Positions 1-9,056 of a stretch of 64,000 bases of DNA are shown one piece after another (the stretch's first letter is position 1; each line of letters starts with the position of its first letter). The notes beneath the pieces were generated by a model. That model saw nothing but the letters and a program-made list of their open reading frames with translations, was not told the origin of the DNA and ran no database searches. The DNA comes from Craterostigma plantagineum (Eukaryota > Streptophyta > Magnoliopsida > Lamiales > Linderniaceae), in contig JAPQWV010000336.1 of assembly GCA_027422505.1 (NCBI GenBank), positions 434,001-498,000 on the forward strand. The letters are read 5' to 3'. Made by a program: the position numbers and the translations under genes.

Positions 1-100
1 TCAAAGCGAAGTTTATTTGGTGACTCTAGCACCACACCAATTAGCGGCAAAGGAATGGTGGAGCTCAAATTGACTTCGGGGAATACAATCTCTCTAAGAG

Positions 101-637
101 ATGTGCTTCATGTGCCGAGCATTAGAGCGGGTGTCTATTTCTTTGCTTGATGAGGCCGGAGTCAAAGTCTCCTTTGAGAGCGGAAAGCTTATTCTTACTA
201 AGAATAATGTATTTGTTGGAAATGGTTATAAGTCCAATGGGCTATATGTACTCAATGTTGCTTTGAATAATGAGAATTCTTCTTCAGTTTATTTGCTCGA
301 CTATTTTAATCTTTGGCATTCAAGATTGGGTCATGTAAATAATGGCTACGTTAAGAAGATGATGACTTTGGGGATCCTTAATAATGTTCGGATTGAAGAC
401 ACAAAAAAATGTGAAGTTTGTGTAGAATCCAAACTAGTTAAGAAGACATGTCACAATATTGAGAGAAAAACCCAACCACTTGAGTTGAGTGACATAGGAG
501 ATATGCATTCTTGTGAATCTAGAGGTGGAAATGAATATTATATCACCTTTATTGATGATTACTCTAGATATGCAAAAGTTTATCTCCTTAAAAATAAAAA
601 TGAAGCACGTGACAAGTTTGTTCTCTACAAAAAATAA
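101..637 (+). pseudogene. Copia GAG-pre-integrase and integrase N-terminal fragment
   Basis: The 178-residue open frame carries the pre-integrase signature LWHSRLGHVN near residue 70, then the CxxC pair of the integrase zinc finger (CEVC) and the stretch YITFIDDYSRYAKVYLL around the first catalytic region. The frame ends at a TAA after the KFVLYKK segment. The following 240 bases still read as integrase only in shifting frames. The start methionine is just the first in the open frame; homology continues upstream to the window edge. It is a remnant, not a gene. Confidence 0.85.
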
Positions 638-1257
638 GGTAGAAAATCAACTTGGGATGAATATAATGCGTTAGATGATTTTTGTGAAAATCATGGCATT
701 ATTCGTGAGAGAACACCACCTTATTTGCCTATCAAATGGCATAGCTGAGAGGAAATGAATGAACTCTCAAAGAAATAATGAACGCCATGATGATTGAGTC
801 AAGTGCTCACGAGAACTTGTGGGGAGAAGCAATTCTAACGGCATGTTTTTTGCAAAATAGAATTCCTCACAAGAAAATTGGAAAAACTACATATGAATTA
901 TCGAAAGGGTATGCACCACAATATTAAAATTTTAAAAAGGTGGGGGTACTTGGGAAAGGTTTTATTAACCGAGCCAAAGAAGAGAAAAGTTGGACCAAGA
1001 ACACGTGATTGTATGTTCATTGGTTATTCTCAAAATTTGGCAACTTATCGAGTTTTAGTAATCAAGAGTGAAGAAGTTGCTGAAAATACAATCATAGAAT
1101 CCAAACATGTCGAATTCCTGAACATATCTTTCTGTCGAAAGAGAAAAAGGGAAGGGCTAATGATGATAATGAGGAGGAATTTTCTCATAATCCAAATCCT
1201 ACTGAGAGGATAGGAAAGAGAAGAAAAATTCCAAATACTTTTGCTGGAGACTACTAG

Positions 1258-2160
1258 ATGTACATGATAGATAGTGAACCAAAAACGTATAATGAAGCAA
1301 TATCATCATCCGATTCCACAAAATGGAAAGAGAGTATAAAATCAGAGTTCGATTCTATATTGAGTAGCAACACTTGGGAATTGGTTGATTTACCACTTGG
1401 TACAAAACCAATTAGTAGCAAGTGGATATTCAAAAAGAGGTATCTACATGATGGAAGTGGTGAAAATATAAAGCAAGATTAGTTGCTCGGGGATTTACAC
1501 AAAAAGAAAATGTTGATTATTTTGACACATTTTCTCATGTCACGAGAATTGCATCAATACGTGTATTGATAGCAATGGCTGCAACATACGATTTGTTCAT
1601 CAAATGGATGTAAAAACAGCTTTTCTAAATGGAGATTAAAAAGAAGAGATTTATATGTGGCAAAACCTAACGGTTGCATTATGAATGGTCAAGAACGTAA
1701 GGTGTGTAAATTGAGAAAATCATTATATGGTTTAAAACAAGCGCCAAAACAGTGGCATGAGAAATTAGATAACACATTAGAGAATGAAGGGTTCTCGGCT
1801 TCGATAGTTAGTCGATGTGTGTATCTAAAAAGAGAAAATGGGCATTGAATCATCATTGCTCTTTATGTTGATGACATGCTAATTTTTGGTACTTGTTTGA
1901 GTGTAGTCAAAGCTACAAACGATTTCTTATCAAAGAAATTTGATATGAAAGACTTGGGAGAAGCCAAAGTCATTCTTGGTGTCAATTATAAGAAAAGAAA
2001 AAGGGTAAATGGTGCAAGATCACTATGCAGAAAAAGTATTGAACGATTTGGATACTTTGATCTTAAACCATTATCAACCCCTTTTGGTGCAAGCGTGCAT
2101 CTTGAGAAAAATCGAGGTGCGCCCGAGGCACAAACAACCTATGCTCAATTGGAAGTTTAT
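1258..2160 (+). pseudogene. Copia reverse transcriptase, broken
   Basis: Reverse transcriptase is recognisable in pieces: the N-terminal YNEAISSSDSTKWKESIKSE region with SSKWIFKKRY (1258-1482), then [16 protein letters not shown] (about 1720-1770), then ALYVDDMLIFGT, which holds the YVDD active site (about 1858-1890), then the KDLGEAKVILGV motif. At least three frame changes and two stops separate the pieces. The frame ends where a Stowaway-like MITE has inserted at 2161. Domain identity is certain and coding capacity is absent. Confidence 0.85.
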
Positions 2161-2407
2161 TACTACCTCCGTCCCACTAATTTTATCACATTTTGCCATT
2201 TCGGGCGTCCTACTAATTTTATCACCTTTCCTTATTTAGCAAAAAAACTATCACAAACAATCAATATAATAATATTAAATATTCTTAAAAGACGTGTCAA
2301 AATATACAGTTTATTACCTTTTCATTGTACTATATTATTATAATAATACCACCTTAATATCCGTGCCCACCAAGATATGTGATAAAAATAAGGGGACGGA
2401 GGTAGTA
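2161..2407. mobile_element. Stowaway-like MITE (Tc1/mariner type)
   Basis: The 247-bp element has terminal inverted repeats TACTACCTCCGTCCC and GGGACGGAGGTAGTA, a perfect 15-bp match that includes the flanking TA. The CTCCGTCCC end is the usual plant Stowaway terminus. It interrupts the copia frame between the reverse transcriptase and RNase H segments, so it came after the copia element. There is no coding capacity. Confidence 0.9.
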
Positions 2408-2502
2408 CATTTTAAGCAAACTTCACAAGGCCCGATTTGGCATATACAGTTTCACTACTAGGAAGATATACGAAAAATCCTAGTCAAATGCATTAGAAAG
2501 CC

Positions 2503-2790
2503 TTGTTGAGATTATTGAGCTATATTAAACTCACTATAAATTATGGAATTTTTAATAGTGGGTTTCCCGAAGTAATTGAAGGCTTCAGTGATGCAAATTG
2601 GATTTCAGATTCTGAAGATACGAAATCCACAAGTGGATATGTGTTCACTTTGGGAGGAGGAGCGGTGGCTTGGAGATCATCTCGACAAACTTTAATTGCT
2701 CGTTCCACAATGGATTCAGAGTTCATTGCATTAGAACTTGCTTGTGTGGAAGTTGAGTGGCTTGCGACATTGCAATTGAAAAGAGACTGA
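2503..2790 (+). pseudogene. Copia RNase H fragment
   Basis: This is a 95-residue frame with the copia RNase H wording: [22 protein letters not shown] near residues 28-48, then [22 protein letters not shown]. The catalytic D of SDANW, the E of DSEF and the STSGY motif are kept. Frame is lost at LKRD; the following text up to about 2990 still carries the C-terminal RNase H tail (a TKPL-like segment) in other frames. Confidence 0.85.
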
Positions 2791-3521
2791 TCACCTCTAT
2801 ATCTATGCATTATGATTGTCAAGCAGCAATTGCTATAGCGAAAAATAAAACCACAATGGAAAGAGTAGACATATTTGCTTAAGACACAATGTGATTAAGC
2901 AATTGTTGAAAAATGGGGTAATTTCCACTGATTATGTGAGATCAGAGGTAAATTTGGCCAATCATCTGACTAAGCCCTTAGGGAGGCTTTAATTGAGAAA
3001 ACAACAAGGGGTATGGGACTTGTGCCACATGATCATTGATATGTGTGGATACCTAACCTTGATGATTGGAGATCCCATGAAAAAGGTCCATATAGGTAAG
3101 AACGAAGCACATGTTAATGTTGGAACTTATTCCTTTAATCTACCTATGCTGTGGAGAAGCTCGAAATTTGAAGTCTAAGGAAAAGAGTTCCTTAAAGGAA
3201 AAGAGTTCCTTAATGTTTGTTCAGCTACAAGAAAAAGAGAGGTGTGGCCATCTTTATGGAAATAAGACTAAGTTTCCTAAAGCTTTTCTCGAAAAATTAA
3301 GGGATGTGCATGGCGAGGCGCCCAACCAATGTTAGAAATGGAGATGGGGAAAATTTCATGACATTGTGACCTCTGTTTTACATCATGACAAGTGGTTCAT
3401 AGAAATTTAGTTCACCACTTTCCTAGTGATTCAAGTCTCAGTTCTCTAAGGTTATGGTTCATAACACCATGACTTAAGTGTAATTTTTTCAAGGTGATTG
3501 ATCAAATAATTTGACATGACT

Positions 3522-3537
3522 CCAATGAGTGGGGGAT
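3522..3537 (+). promoter_or_regulatory. Polypurine tract of the left copia element
   Basis: The purine-rich GAGTGGGGGAT lies immediately before the TGTTAGAATATT start of the 3' LTR, the position expected for plus-strand DNA priming. Confidence 0.7.
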
Positions 3538-4110
3538 TGTTAGAATATTATTTCAATTATCGCATGTGTCATTGGATTCTTTTCAAATTCAAATGTATGA
3601 TTATTGAGCATTATGTCTCTTATAGAGCATAATAATGGATCTTAAAAGAGCTTTAATATTGGCATGAATATTGGTCATAAAATGACATGAATGTGATGCT
3701 TTAATGACCATGGTTAAGAGGCTTGAATGACCATGAAATGACTTTTGAATGAGAGACCCTTGGGTTGCTTGATCACCTCTATAAAAACTCCATTTCTCTT
3801 GTTCCCATGAACACAACTGCAACACATATATGTGATTCTTGGAAAAGGTTGTTGAACCCTTGGAAGCTACAAGAGAGTTCTTGAAATAGCTTTTTAGGGC
3901 AGTGAAGAATCTTCATGCCTCAATCATAGTGTTATAATCCGTCGTTCTTTGAGAACTACAACAGCATCAGCATTGACTTGACCACTAAGAAATTTGCAAT
4001 ATACCTTTGATGCCTAAGCTGGTTTTTTTTTTTTATCTAAAACATGATCACAGATGAACACGGCGATTTGTACCTAAGATCTTTTTGTTAGCCTCAATAT
4101 CGACCATTTT
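3538..4110 (+). repeat. 3' LTR of the left copia element (right end uncertain)
   Basis: The sequence starts TGTTAGAATATT, a very common plant copia LTR start, directly after a purine tract. A TATAAAAA box lies at 3780-3787. The partner 5' LTR is outside the window, so the end cannot be fixed by comparison; it should lie before the retroposon TSD at 4121. No gene is visible here. Confidence 0.6.
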
Positions 4111-4134
4111 ACATAGGTGAAGTGATCGTTTACT

Positions 4135-5053
4135 AAGAAATATAAAGCTTGATTGTCGAACGACATTTCTTCTCTCTAAAACCCCTTTTCTCCAACTTCT
4201 CTCTGGAAAACTCTAAACAGCAAAATCTCCTCCTCCCCCTTCCTCCAGTAATGGAGGTTGGGGGAGCTCATCCTTTTCTTTCTTACTTCACATCTTTCTT
4301 TTTTATTTATGTCTTTGTTTTCCTTGTGGGAGTTATTGGCTCCCTTTTTAGATAGTCTTCCATTATGGAAATTTTTCTACTTTATGAGGTCTTCTTGCTC
4401 TACATGGGGCTTCGTTTTCTTATTTGAGACTTTTATATCTGTTATTGAAGAGTTTTTCATTTACTTTTGGGAGGTTTAGTTTGAGAATGTTGCAGATCTA
4501 ACCAGAAGAGATAATTTCATCAATCGAAGGCGTGATGATTATTCTCGAGTTTGCGCTCATCACCATCGATAGAAGATTTGTAGTATTTGTTTTTATTAGC
4601 CATCTTCGCTGTGGAGTTTCAAATTGGACTTATAGTAGAACTTCATACCTTTAGTTGGTATCTTAGAATAATTTTATGAATTCAATTTGTACTCTAAGTC
4701 GGTCTTAAAGTGTGCTATTTGGTTATGTTTTGCTCCAATGGCGAGCAGTGGCGGAAGTAGAATCATCACTTAGTGGGGTCCAGTTTAATTGGAACTCATA
4801 CCCTACAGTTTTCGATATTTTAACTGGGGTTTCTCCAGTGTAAATTCTTTTCAATTTTAATCCCCTCATAAAAAATTTAACCTTATAATAATAAAAAAAA
4901 TTCTAGTGGGGTCCAATGACCCCAATCCTCATGTGGCTCCGCCACTGATGGCGAGCCTTTGTTTCCTATCGATTTTGTCGATGTCACCAAAGGAACCCGA
5001 CGGCTGCTTAGCCAATGATGAATGATATAGCAAGTTGTCGTTTGAAAAAAAAA
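4135..5053 (+). mobile_element. Poly(A) retroposon with 14-bp target-site duplication
   Basis: The segment ends in an A run (about 5045-5054) and is flanked by AGTGATCGTTTACT (4121-4134) and AGTGATCGCTTACT (5054-5067), one mismatch in 14. This is the mark of target-primed reverse transcription by LINE machinery. The pyrimidine-rich start resembles a transcript leader. I find no reverse transcriptase in it and only short meaningless open frames, so it may be a deleted LINE, a SINE-like element or a processed transcript copy. A hAT MITE sits inside it. Confidence 0.75.
4746..4947. mobile_element. hAT-type MITE with perfect 8-bp TSD
   Basis: The 202-bp element has the inverted ends CAGTGGCGGAAG and CTCCGCCACTG and is flanked by ATGGCGAG at 4738-4745 and 4948-4955. 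An 8-bp duplication together with CAGTGGCGGA ends identifies a non-autonomous hAT element. It is non-coding. Confidence 0.93.
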
Positions 5054-5067
5054 AGTGATCGCTTACT

Positions 5068-5217
5068 TTTTTCTAATTAAGCACCATTAATACCCTTTTT
5101 ATTTTATAATATAGCCAAATAAAAAGACTCAAAGGGCTTAGAATTCTTAGTCACATATTTTTTTGAAAAAAAGATTATCTGCTCTGTGGTCTCGAAAATC
5201 AACTTAATATGTGAAAC
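5068..5217. other. Host fragment left of the stacked insertions
   Basis: About 150 bp of AT-rich DNA lie between the retroposon TSD and the next hAT insertion. No gene is seen. When the later elements are removed at their TSDs, this stretch becomes contiguous with 6072-6083, 20158-20224, 21459-21567 and then the actin leader, so it is probably original actin upstream DNA. Confidence 0.6.
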
Positions 5218-6063
5218 TGGGTTGCAAACGAATCGAATCGAGTCGAATACCACAATATTATATTCGTATTCGGACGACAATCGAATCCGAATACGAATAT
5301 ACAAATATTGAATTGAATCATAAAATCGATTCTTATTCCTATTTGGAAATATTCGAATTGAATATTCGAATACTGGAATATGGAGTATATTAAAATGCAC
5401 ATCCACAGATGGATGTGCAGTAGGGACCCCAAATAAATTCAACTATAGATCAGATCGTTGCTACTATATAATTATTATTTGTATTACAGATCTGATCTAT
5501 AGTTGAAATAATTTGGGGCCCCTACTGCATATCCATCTATGGATGTGTATGAATATTTATCTTTACATTTAATAAAAATATAAATATTATTATATTTAAA
5601 TATATATTTTGAAATATATATTGAATTGTAATATTATGTATTGGCACCCCCTTTTAACGGTGAAAAAAGAAAACATTAGAAATTGTACAATTTCTTAAAA
5701 TTCTGTTCTCCATCAATAATAATGTAAGTTTTAATTTATCACATTTTGTAATTTATGGTATTCTACACTTACCATTAGAAATAAACAAATTTTAGAAATT
5801 TATAAATATTATTCTTTGATTTATTTTAAAAATACTTTTCATACCATAAATATTTCATATTAAAATTTAAAAATATATAAAAATATTCGGATCGATCGAT
5901 TAATATTCGGATGGAATATTGTGATTTCATATTCGTATTTGGATATTTCTCGAATAAAAAAAACTCTTATTCGAATTCGTGTTCTACATATTAGAATTCA
6001 AATCTTAAATTTTCGAATCGAATATCGAATCAAACCAAAAAAGCCGGATTGGTTTGCAACCCA
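5218..6063. mobile_element. Non-autonomous hAT-like element
   Basis: The ends TGGGTTGCAAAC (5218-5229) and GTTTGCAACCCA (6052-6063) are perfect 12-bp inverted repeats, flanked by TGTGAAAC at 5210-5217 and 6064-6071, an 8-bp TSD. Subterminal DNA is rich in GAATCGAAT/ATTCGAAT words reading inward from both ends. An alternative parse with an 11-bp repeat and a 9-bp duplication would make it Mutator-like; the 12/8 parse leaves no unexplained base. Open frames here are chance frames in the repeated GAAT text. A second foldback element lies at 5395-5551. Confidence 0.85.
5395..5551. mobile_element. Foldback MITE with hairpin-bearing arms
   Basis: The left arm (about 5395-5455) and right arm (about 5487-5551) are inverted copies over roughly 60 bp with a few mismatches. 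Each arm begins with its own small palindrome, CACATCCA followed by TGGATGTG, then AGTAGGG and CCCCAAAT. No certain TSD was read. It is nested in the hAT-like element at 5218-6063. Confidence 0.75.
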
Positions 6064-6083
6064 TGTGAAACACATAGATTAAA

Positions 6084-6402
6084 GGAAAATTTGGTGTAAA
6101 TAATCCATCCTATTGATTTTCTTCTAAAAAGAAACCCGACTTTAAGTTATTTCTGAATAAACCCAACTATAATAGTTATCTTCTCAGATTAGACCCGTGT
6201 TACCTTTAACCTATTCAACAGGTTAAATTGTTTTCTTTTTATTTTTTTCTTCTTTTTCTTTTCTATTTGAATAAATTATTTTTCAAACTTTAAAATAACT
6301 CAAAAATTTGAATAAAATATTTCAACGAACATCCCAAGAAATTCTTTAAATAATTAAAAATATAAATTAATGGAAGTTTAAAAAATTAAAAAATAATGTA
6401 CT
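6084..6402 (+). repeat. Left terminal inverted repeat of the MULE
   Basis: This matches the reverse complement of about 19800-20148 almost without gaps, starting with 23 identical bases. The match breaks at about 6402, where a foldback element has inserted, and a further homologous stretch follows at 7750-7890. Confidence 0.85.
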
Positions 6403-6829
6403 AAAAAAGTCATGTTGCTTTAAATATTAATTAAAGCTTAAAAAATAATTCCAACATGAAAAGAATTTAAAAAATAAAGATAAAAAATTTCTAGCGTAAA
6501 TCCCACGAAATTCTTAGTACATTAATTAATTTTTTTGAAAGAATTTCATAAAAAACTTATCAAATATTTAGACCGAAAATTCCTTAAACTATAAATAAGT
6601 AAATTATCAAATAGAAATTAAAATATTCAAGCAGACGAAGTTCTTAATAAATATTTTCGTTGAGAAATTTATAATTTCATTTTATTTTCTAAATTTTGAT
6701 TGTGTTTTATTTATATTAAGTTCACGTAGTTTTGTTTTAGCAGTTTTTGAAGGATTTTTTGTGGAATTTTTTGTTTTGATTTTTTTATATTTTATTTTTG
6801 TTGAACATACCCTTCGGTATTGTTCAAAG

Positions 6830-7341
6830 TAGGGGTGGGCATTCGGGGTCGGGTTTCGGGTACCCGACCCGACCTGATCGGGGGGTAAAAATCGGGTTTA
6901 ATCGGGCATCGGGTTTAAACTCGATACCCGATGTAATACTTTGGGCCGGGTTTCGGGTAGCATATTACTACCCAATCGGGTTTTTCGGATACCCGACCCG
7001 ATTTAAAAATTTGAATTTATTAAATTAATTATATTACTATCATATAAGAATAAACTAAAAAGCCTGTTTGGGTCAATGGTTGAAAGGCCTTGTGTAAGTG
7101 TCTGTTCCTTAGACCTGGGTTCAATCCCACTTCCATCAATTTTTTAACTAATTTAAGTGTATATTTTAAAAAATAAAAAATAAAAATAAAAAACCCGAAC
7201 CCGACCCGCGGGTGCCCATCGGGTTTTGGATACCTGAATTTGGTCGGGTCGGCCGTCGGGTATCAAAATGATACCCGAAAAAATCGGGAACCCGACCTGA
7301 AAAATTCGAAACCCGCAAAATCCGACCTGATCCCACCCCTA
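6830..7341. mobile_element. Non-autonomous hAT element, CCCGACCC-rich
   Basis: The 512-bp element has ends TAGGGGTGGG and CCCACCCCTA and the flanks GTTCAAAG (6822-6829) and GTTCAAAA (7342-7349), 7 of 8 identical. The subterminal DNA is made of repeated GGGTACCCGACCCGA words. It sits in the centre of the foldback element and contains a tRNA-like stretch at about 7058-7137. Non-coding. Confidence 0.9.
7058..7137 (+). other. tRNA-like segment inside a hAT element
   Basis: A D-arm-like hairpin (GCCT paired with AGGC around GGGTCAATGG) is followed about 40 bases later by GGGTTCAATCCC, a good match to the pol III B box. There is no convincing acceptor stem, so this is tRNA-derived or an internal promoter remnant and not a tRNA gene. 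Confidence 0.5.
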
Positions 7342-7750
7342 GTTCAAAACTTAGAATGAAAATATAAATAAATATATCTACAACATGAATAAAATACAAA
7401 AAAGCAAAATATCTCCACAAAAACCCTCAAAAACTGCAAAAAAAAAAAAATTCTAAGCGAACTTAATATAAATAAAACATAATCGAACTTTTAGAAAATA
7501 AAAAAAAAGAAATTAAAAATATCTCAAAAATATTTATTAAGAACTTCGTCTGCTTGAATATTTTAATTTTATTTGATAATTTAGATATTTATAATTTCAG
7601 GAATTTTCGATCAATATTTGATACTTGTTTTATGAAATTTTCAAAAACTTTAATTGGCATTTACGCTGAAAATTTTTTGTGTTGATTTTATTATGTTGGA
7701 GTTAATTTTTTAGATTTAATTAATATAATAATAACATGACTTTTTTTTAA

Positions 7751-8467
7751 TACGGCAATCTATACATAAATACCCAATACAAAACTAAAAAGCCACTTAA
7801 GTACCTTGTCAGACATATTTTATAGCTAGGTACCCATTTGAATAAAAATTTTACACTTAGTTACCTAATCACCTAAGATTACCAAAATACCCTTATTAAA
7901 TGATTTAGAATTTCATTTCAGTTTTTTTTTTCTCTGCAAAAATCGAGCTCCAGCCCGCCGTCGACGAATTTCTTCTTGCCGACCACCTCCTTCTGCTCGT
8001 GCCGGCGCAAGACAAGGATCGAAGAGCCCCTTGAATGTTGGGTTCTCGATTTTGGGCGTTGATTTTGTCAGGTAAGCTTTTCTTTTGGTTTGGGTTTTGT
8101 TAATCGATTTCACGTGTTTGTTCAGGGTTTAGCCCAAAATTCGGGAGTTCAATGCGATTCAATAGCTCCATATAAGAGTGGAATGTTTGATAGTTATTGA
8201 GGCTAAACTATCGAGATTTTCGATTTTTTAGAACTGTTACGACGTATCATTTCTTATGAATATTACGTACCATTGTATGTTGTTTTACCTTACCTAAATA
8301 TATTATGCGACATAGTCCGATTGGACATGTATGTTATGTAGTATCTTTGTGTATTTATATTACGCACCAAGTAACCTGTCTATACGGTACCAAAATGTCC
8401 AGTTATGCTGTACCAATCTAAACTATACACCGTACCATTTATACAGGTTGCCATATTATCTGAAAAT
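7751..8467 (+). other. MULE leader region before the transposase fragment
   Basis: Up to about 7890 this resembles the inner part of the right MULE terminus (about 19690-19800) in inverted form. A GC-richer stretch (about 7937-8072) ends in GTCAG followed by GTAAGC, a good splice donor, as expected for a non-coding first exon of a mudrA-type gene. The rest is AT-rich and includes GTACC words (8290-8440). No complete protein is seen. Confidence 0.5.
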
Positions 8468-8698
8468 ATGGCGTCTGCAAATTCGGTTGGTGGCGGGATG
8501 TTATTTGCAATGTGTGAGTATAAAAGGGAGTCTTCCTTACTATTAATCAATGAAGCAACGACGCTTATCGATATATACGTATCCCTCCAAAGAAGGTGGT
8601 CGGATATCGATTCCCGGCATGACTCAATAAAGTATCAAGTTCCGTTCCAAAGTTTGTACTCGACATTGAAAGAAATGCGGATGTTTTCAATATGTATC
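8468..8698 (+). pseudogene. MULE transposase (mudrA-like) N-terminal fragment
   Basis: The frame from ATG at 8468 gives about 77 residues: an initial low-complexity stretch, then a segment with RRWSDID and IKYQVPFQSLYSTLKE. In sequence style this resembles the N-terminal region of plant mudrA transposases, where a PB1-like segment ends near a conserved NM pair; that pair is visible only in a shifted frame. The fragment is cut at 8699 by an LTR retrotransposon. Flanking text resumes at 12869 and soon meets stops. No DDE core, zinc finger or SWIM motif is found. The identity is inferred from its place in the MULE and weak similarity. Confidence 0.4.
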
Positions 8699-9036
8699 TG
8701 TTGGTCCGAGATTTCACCAACAATGCGACTTAGGACGGATTGAACACGCCGAATGATCGAGATTTAGGTTCGGGCGTGGGGGCTTGGTGGTGTTCTTGAG
8801 GAGCCTCTCTCTCACTAAATAAATGTTTATTTGATCTACCCACACAAGCACCCTAACTATGTGTTAGGGTTTTCCTATTTATACCACAAGTTGGTTTATA
8901 ATAGGTGGGCTTCTTGTGAAGGCCCATTACATGAATAACTAAGAACTAACCCAACTAAGAGCTAGCCCAAAGTTTAATAAAGCTAACCAACAAAGATAAT
9001 ATAATGAAATTGAACACTACAAAATATTTCCTAACA
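8699..9036 (-). repeat. 3' LTR of the LARD-like element
   Basis: Plus-strand start TGTTGGTCCGAG and end TTCCTAACA. The first 24 bases contain the palindromic pair TTGGT and ACCAA. It is a copy of 12530-12868. Confidence 0.9.
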
Positions 9037-9056
9037 ATCTCCCCTTAGTGTTCAAT
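9037..9056 (-). promoter_or_regulatory. Polypurine tract of the LARD-like element
   Basis: On the minus strand the purine-rich CACTAAGGGGAGAT directly abuts the 3' LTR at 9036. Confidence 0.75.

Larger units (their letters stand above)
1..3537 (+). mobile_element. Decayed Ty1/copia retrotransposon, internal region
   Basis: The translation shows copia pol domains in the usual order: GAG-pre-integrase and integrase start (about 290-640), integrase C-terminal part (878-1213), reverse transcriptase (1258-2160) and RNase H (2503-2790). A purine tract and a 3' LTR follow. The 5' LTR, gag and protease lie beyond the left edge. Frames are broken by many stops and indels and by a MITE at 2161-2407, so no full protein can be made. 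The wording of the pre-integrase and integrase segments fits the Tork/TNT1-like part of copia, but that lineage call is an inference. It is the most decayed copia element of the window. Confidence 0.9.
6403..7748. mobile_element. Long-arm foldback element inside the MULE left repeat
   Basis: About 420 bp of AT-rich DNA (6403-6829) recurs inverted at 7342-7748, from GTCATGTT (6409-6416) to AACATGAC (7733-7740), including a shared block around ATTCAAGCAGACGAAGTTC. The spacer is a complete hAT element. Ends lie in A/T runs and I could not fix a TSD (TAA is possible). It is absent from the right MULE repeat, so it is a later insertion. Confidence 0.75.

Noticed and set aside
3150..3215. Direct repeat of AAGGAAAAGAGTTCCTT after the left copia element
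   Set aside because: A real but short duplication with no further structure; it probably lies in the non-coding tail of the element.
4149..4479. Hydrophobic short frames in the poly(A) retroposon
   Set aside because: T-rich sequence gives Phe/Leu runs; the two frames overlap and neither has a domain.
5104..5442. Overlapping frames on both strands in the hAT-like element
   Set aside because: They translate repeated GAATCGAAT-type words and have no domain.
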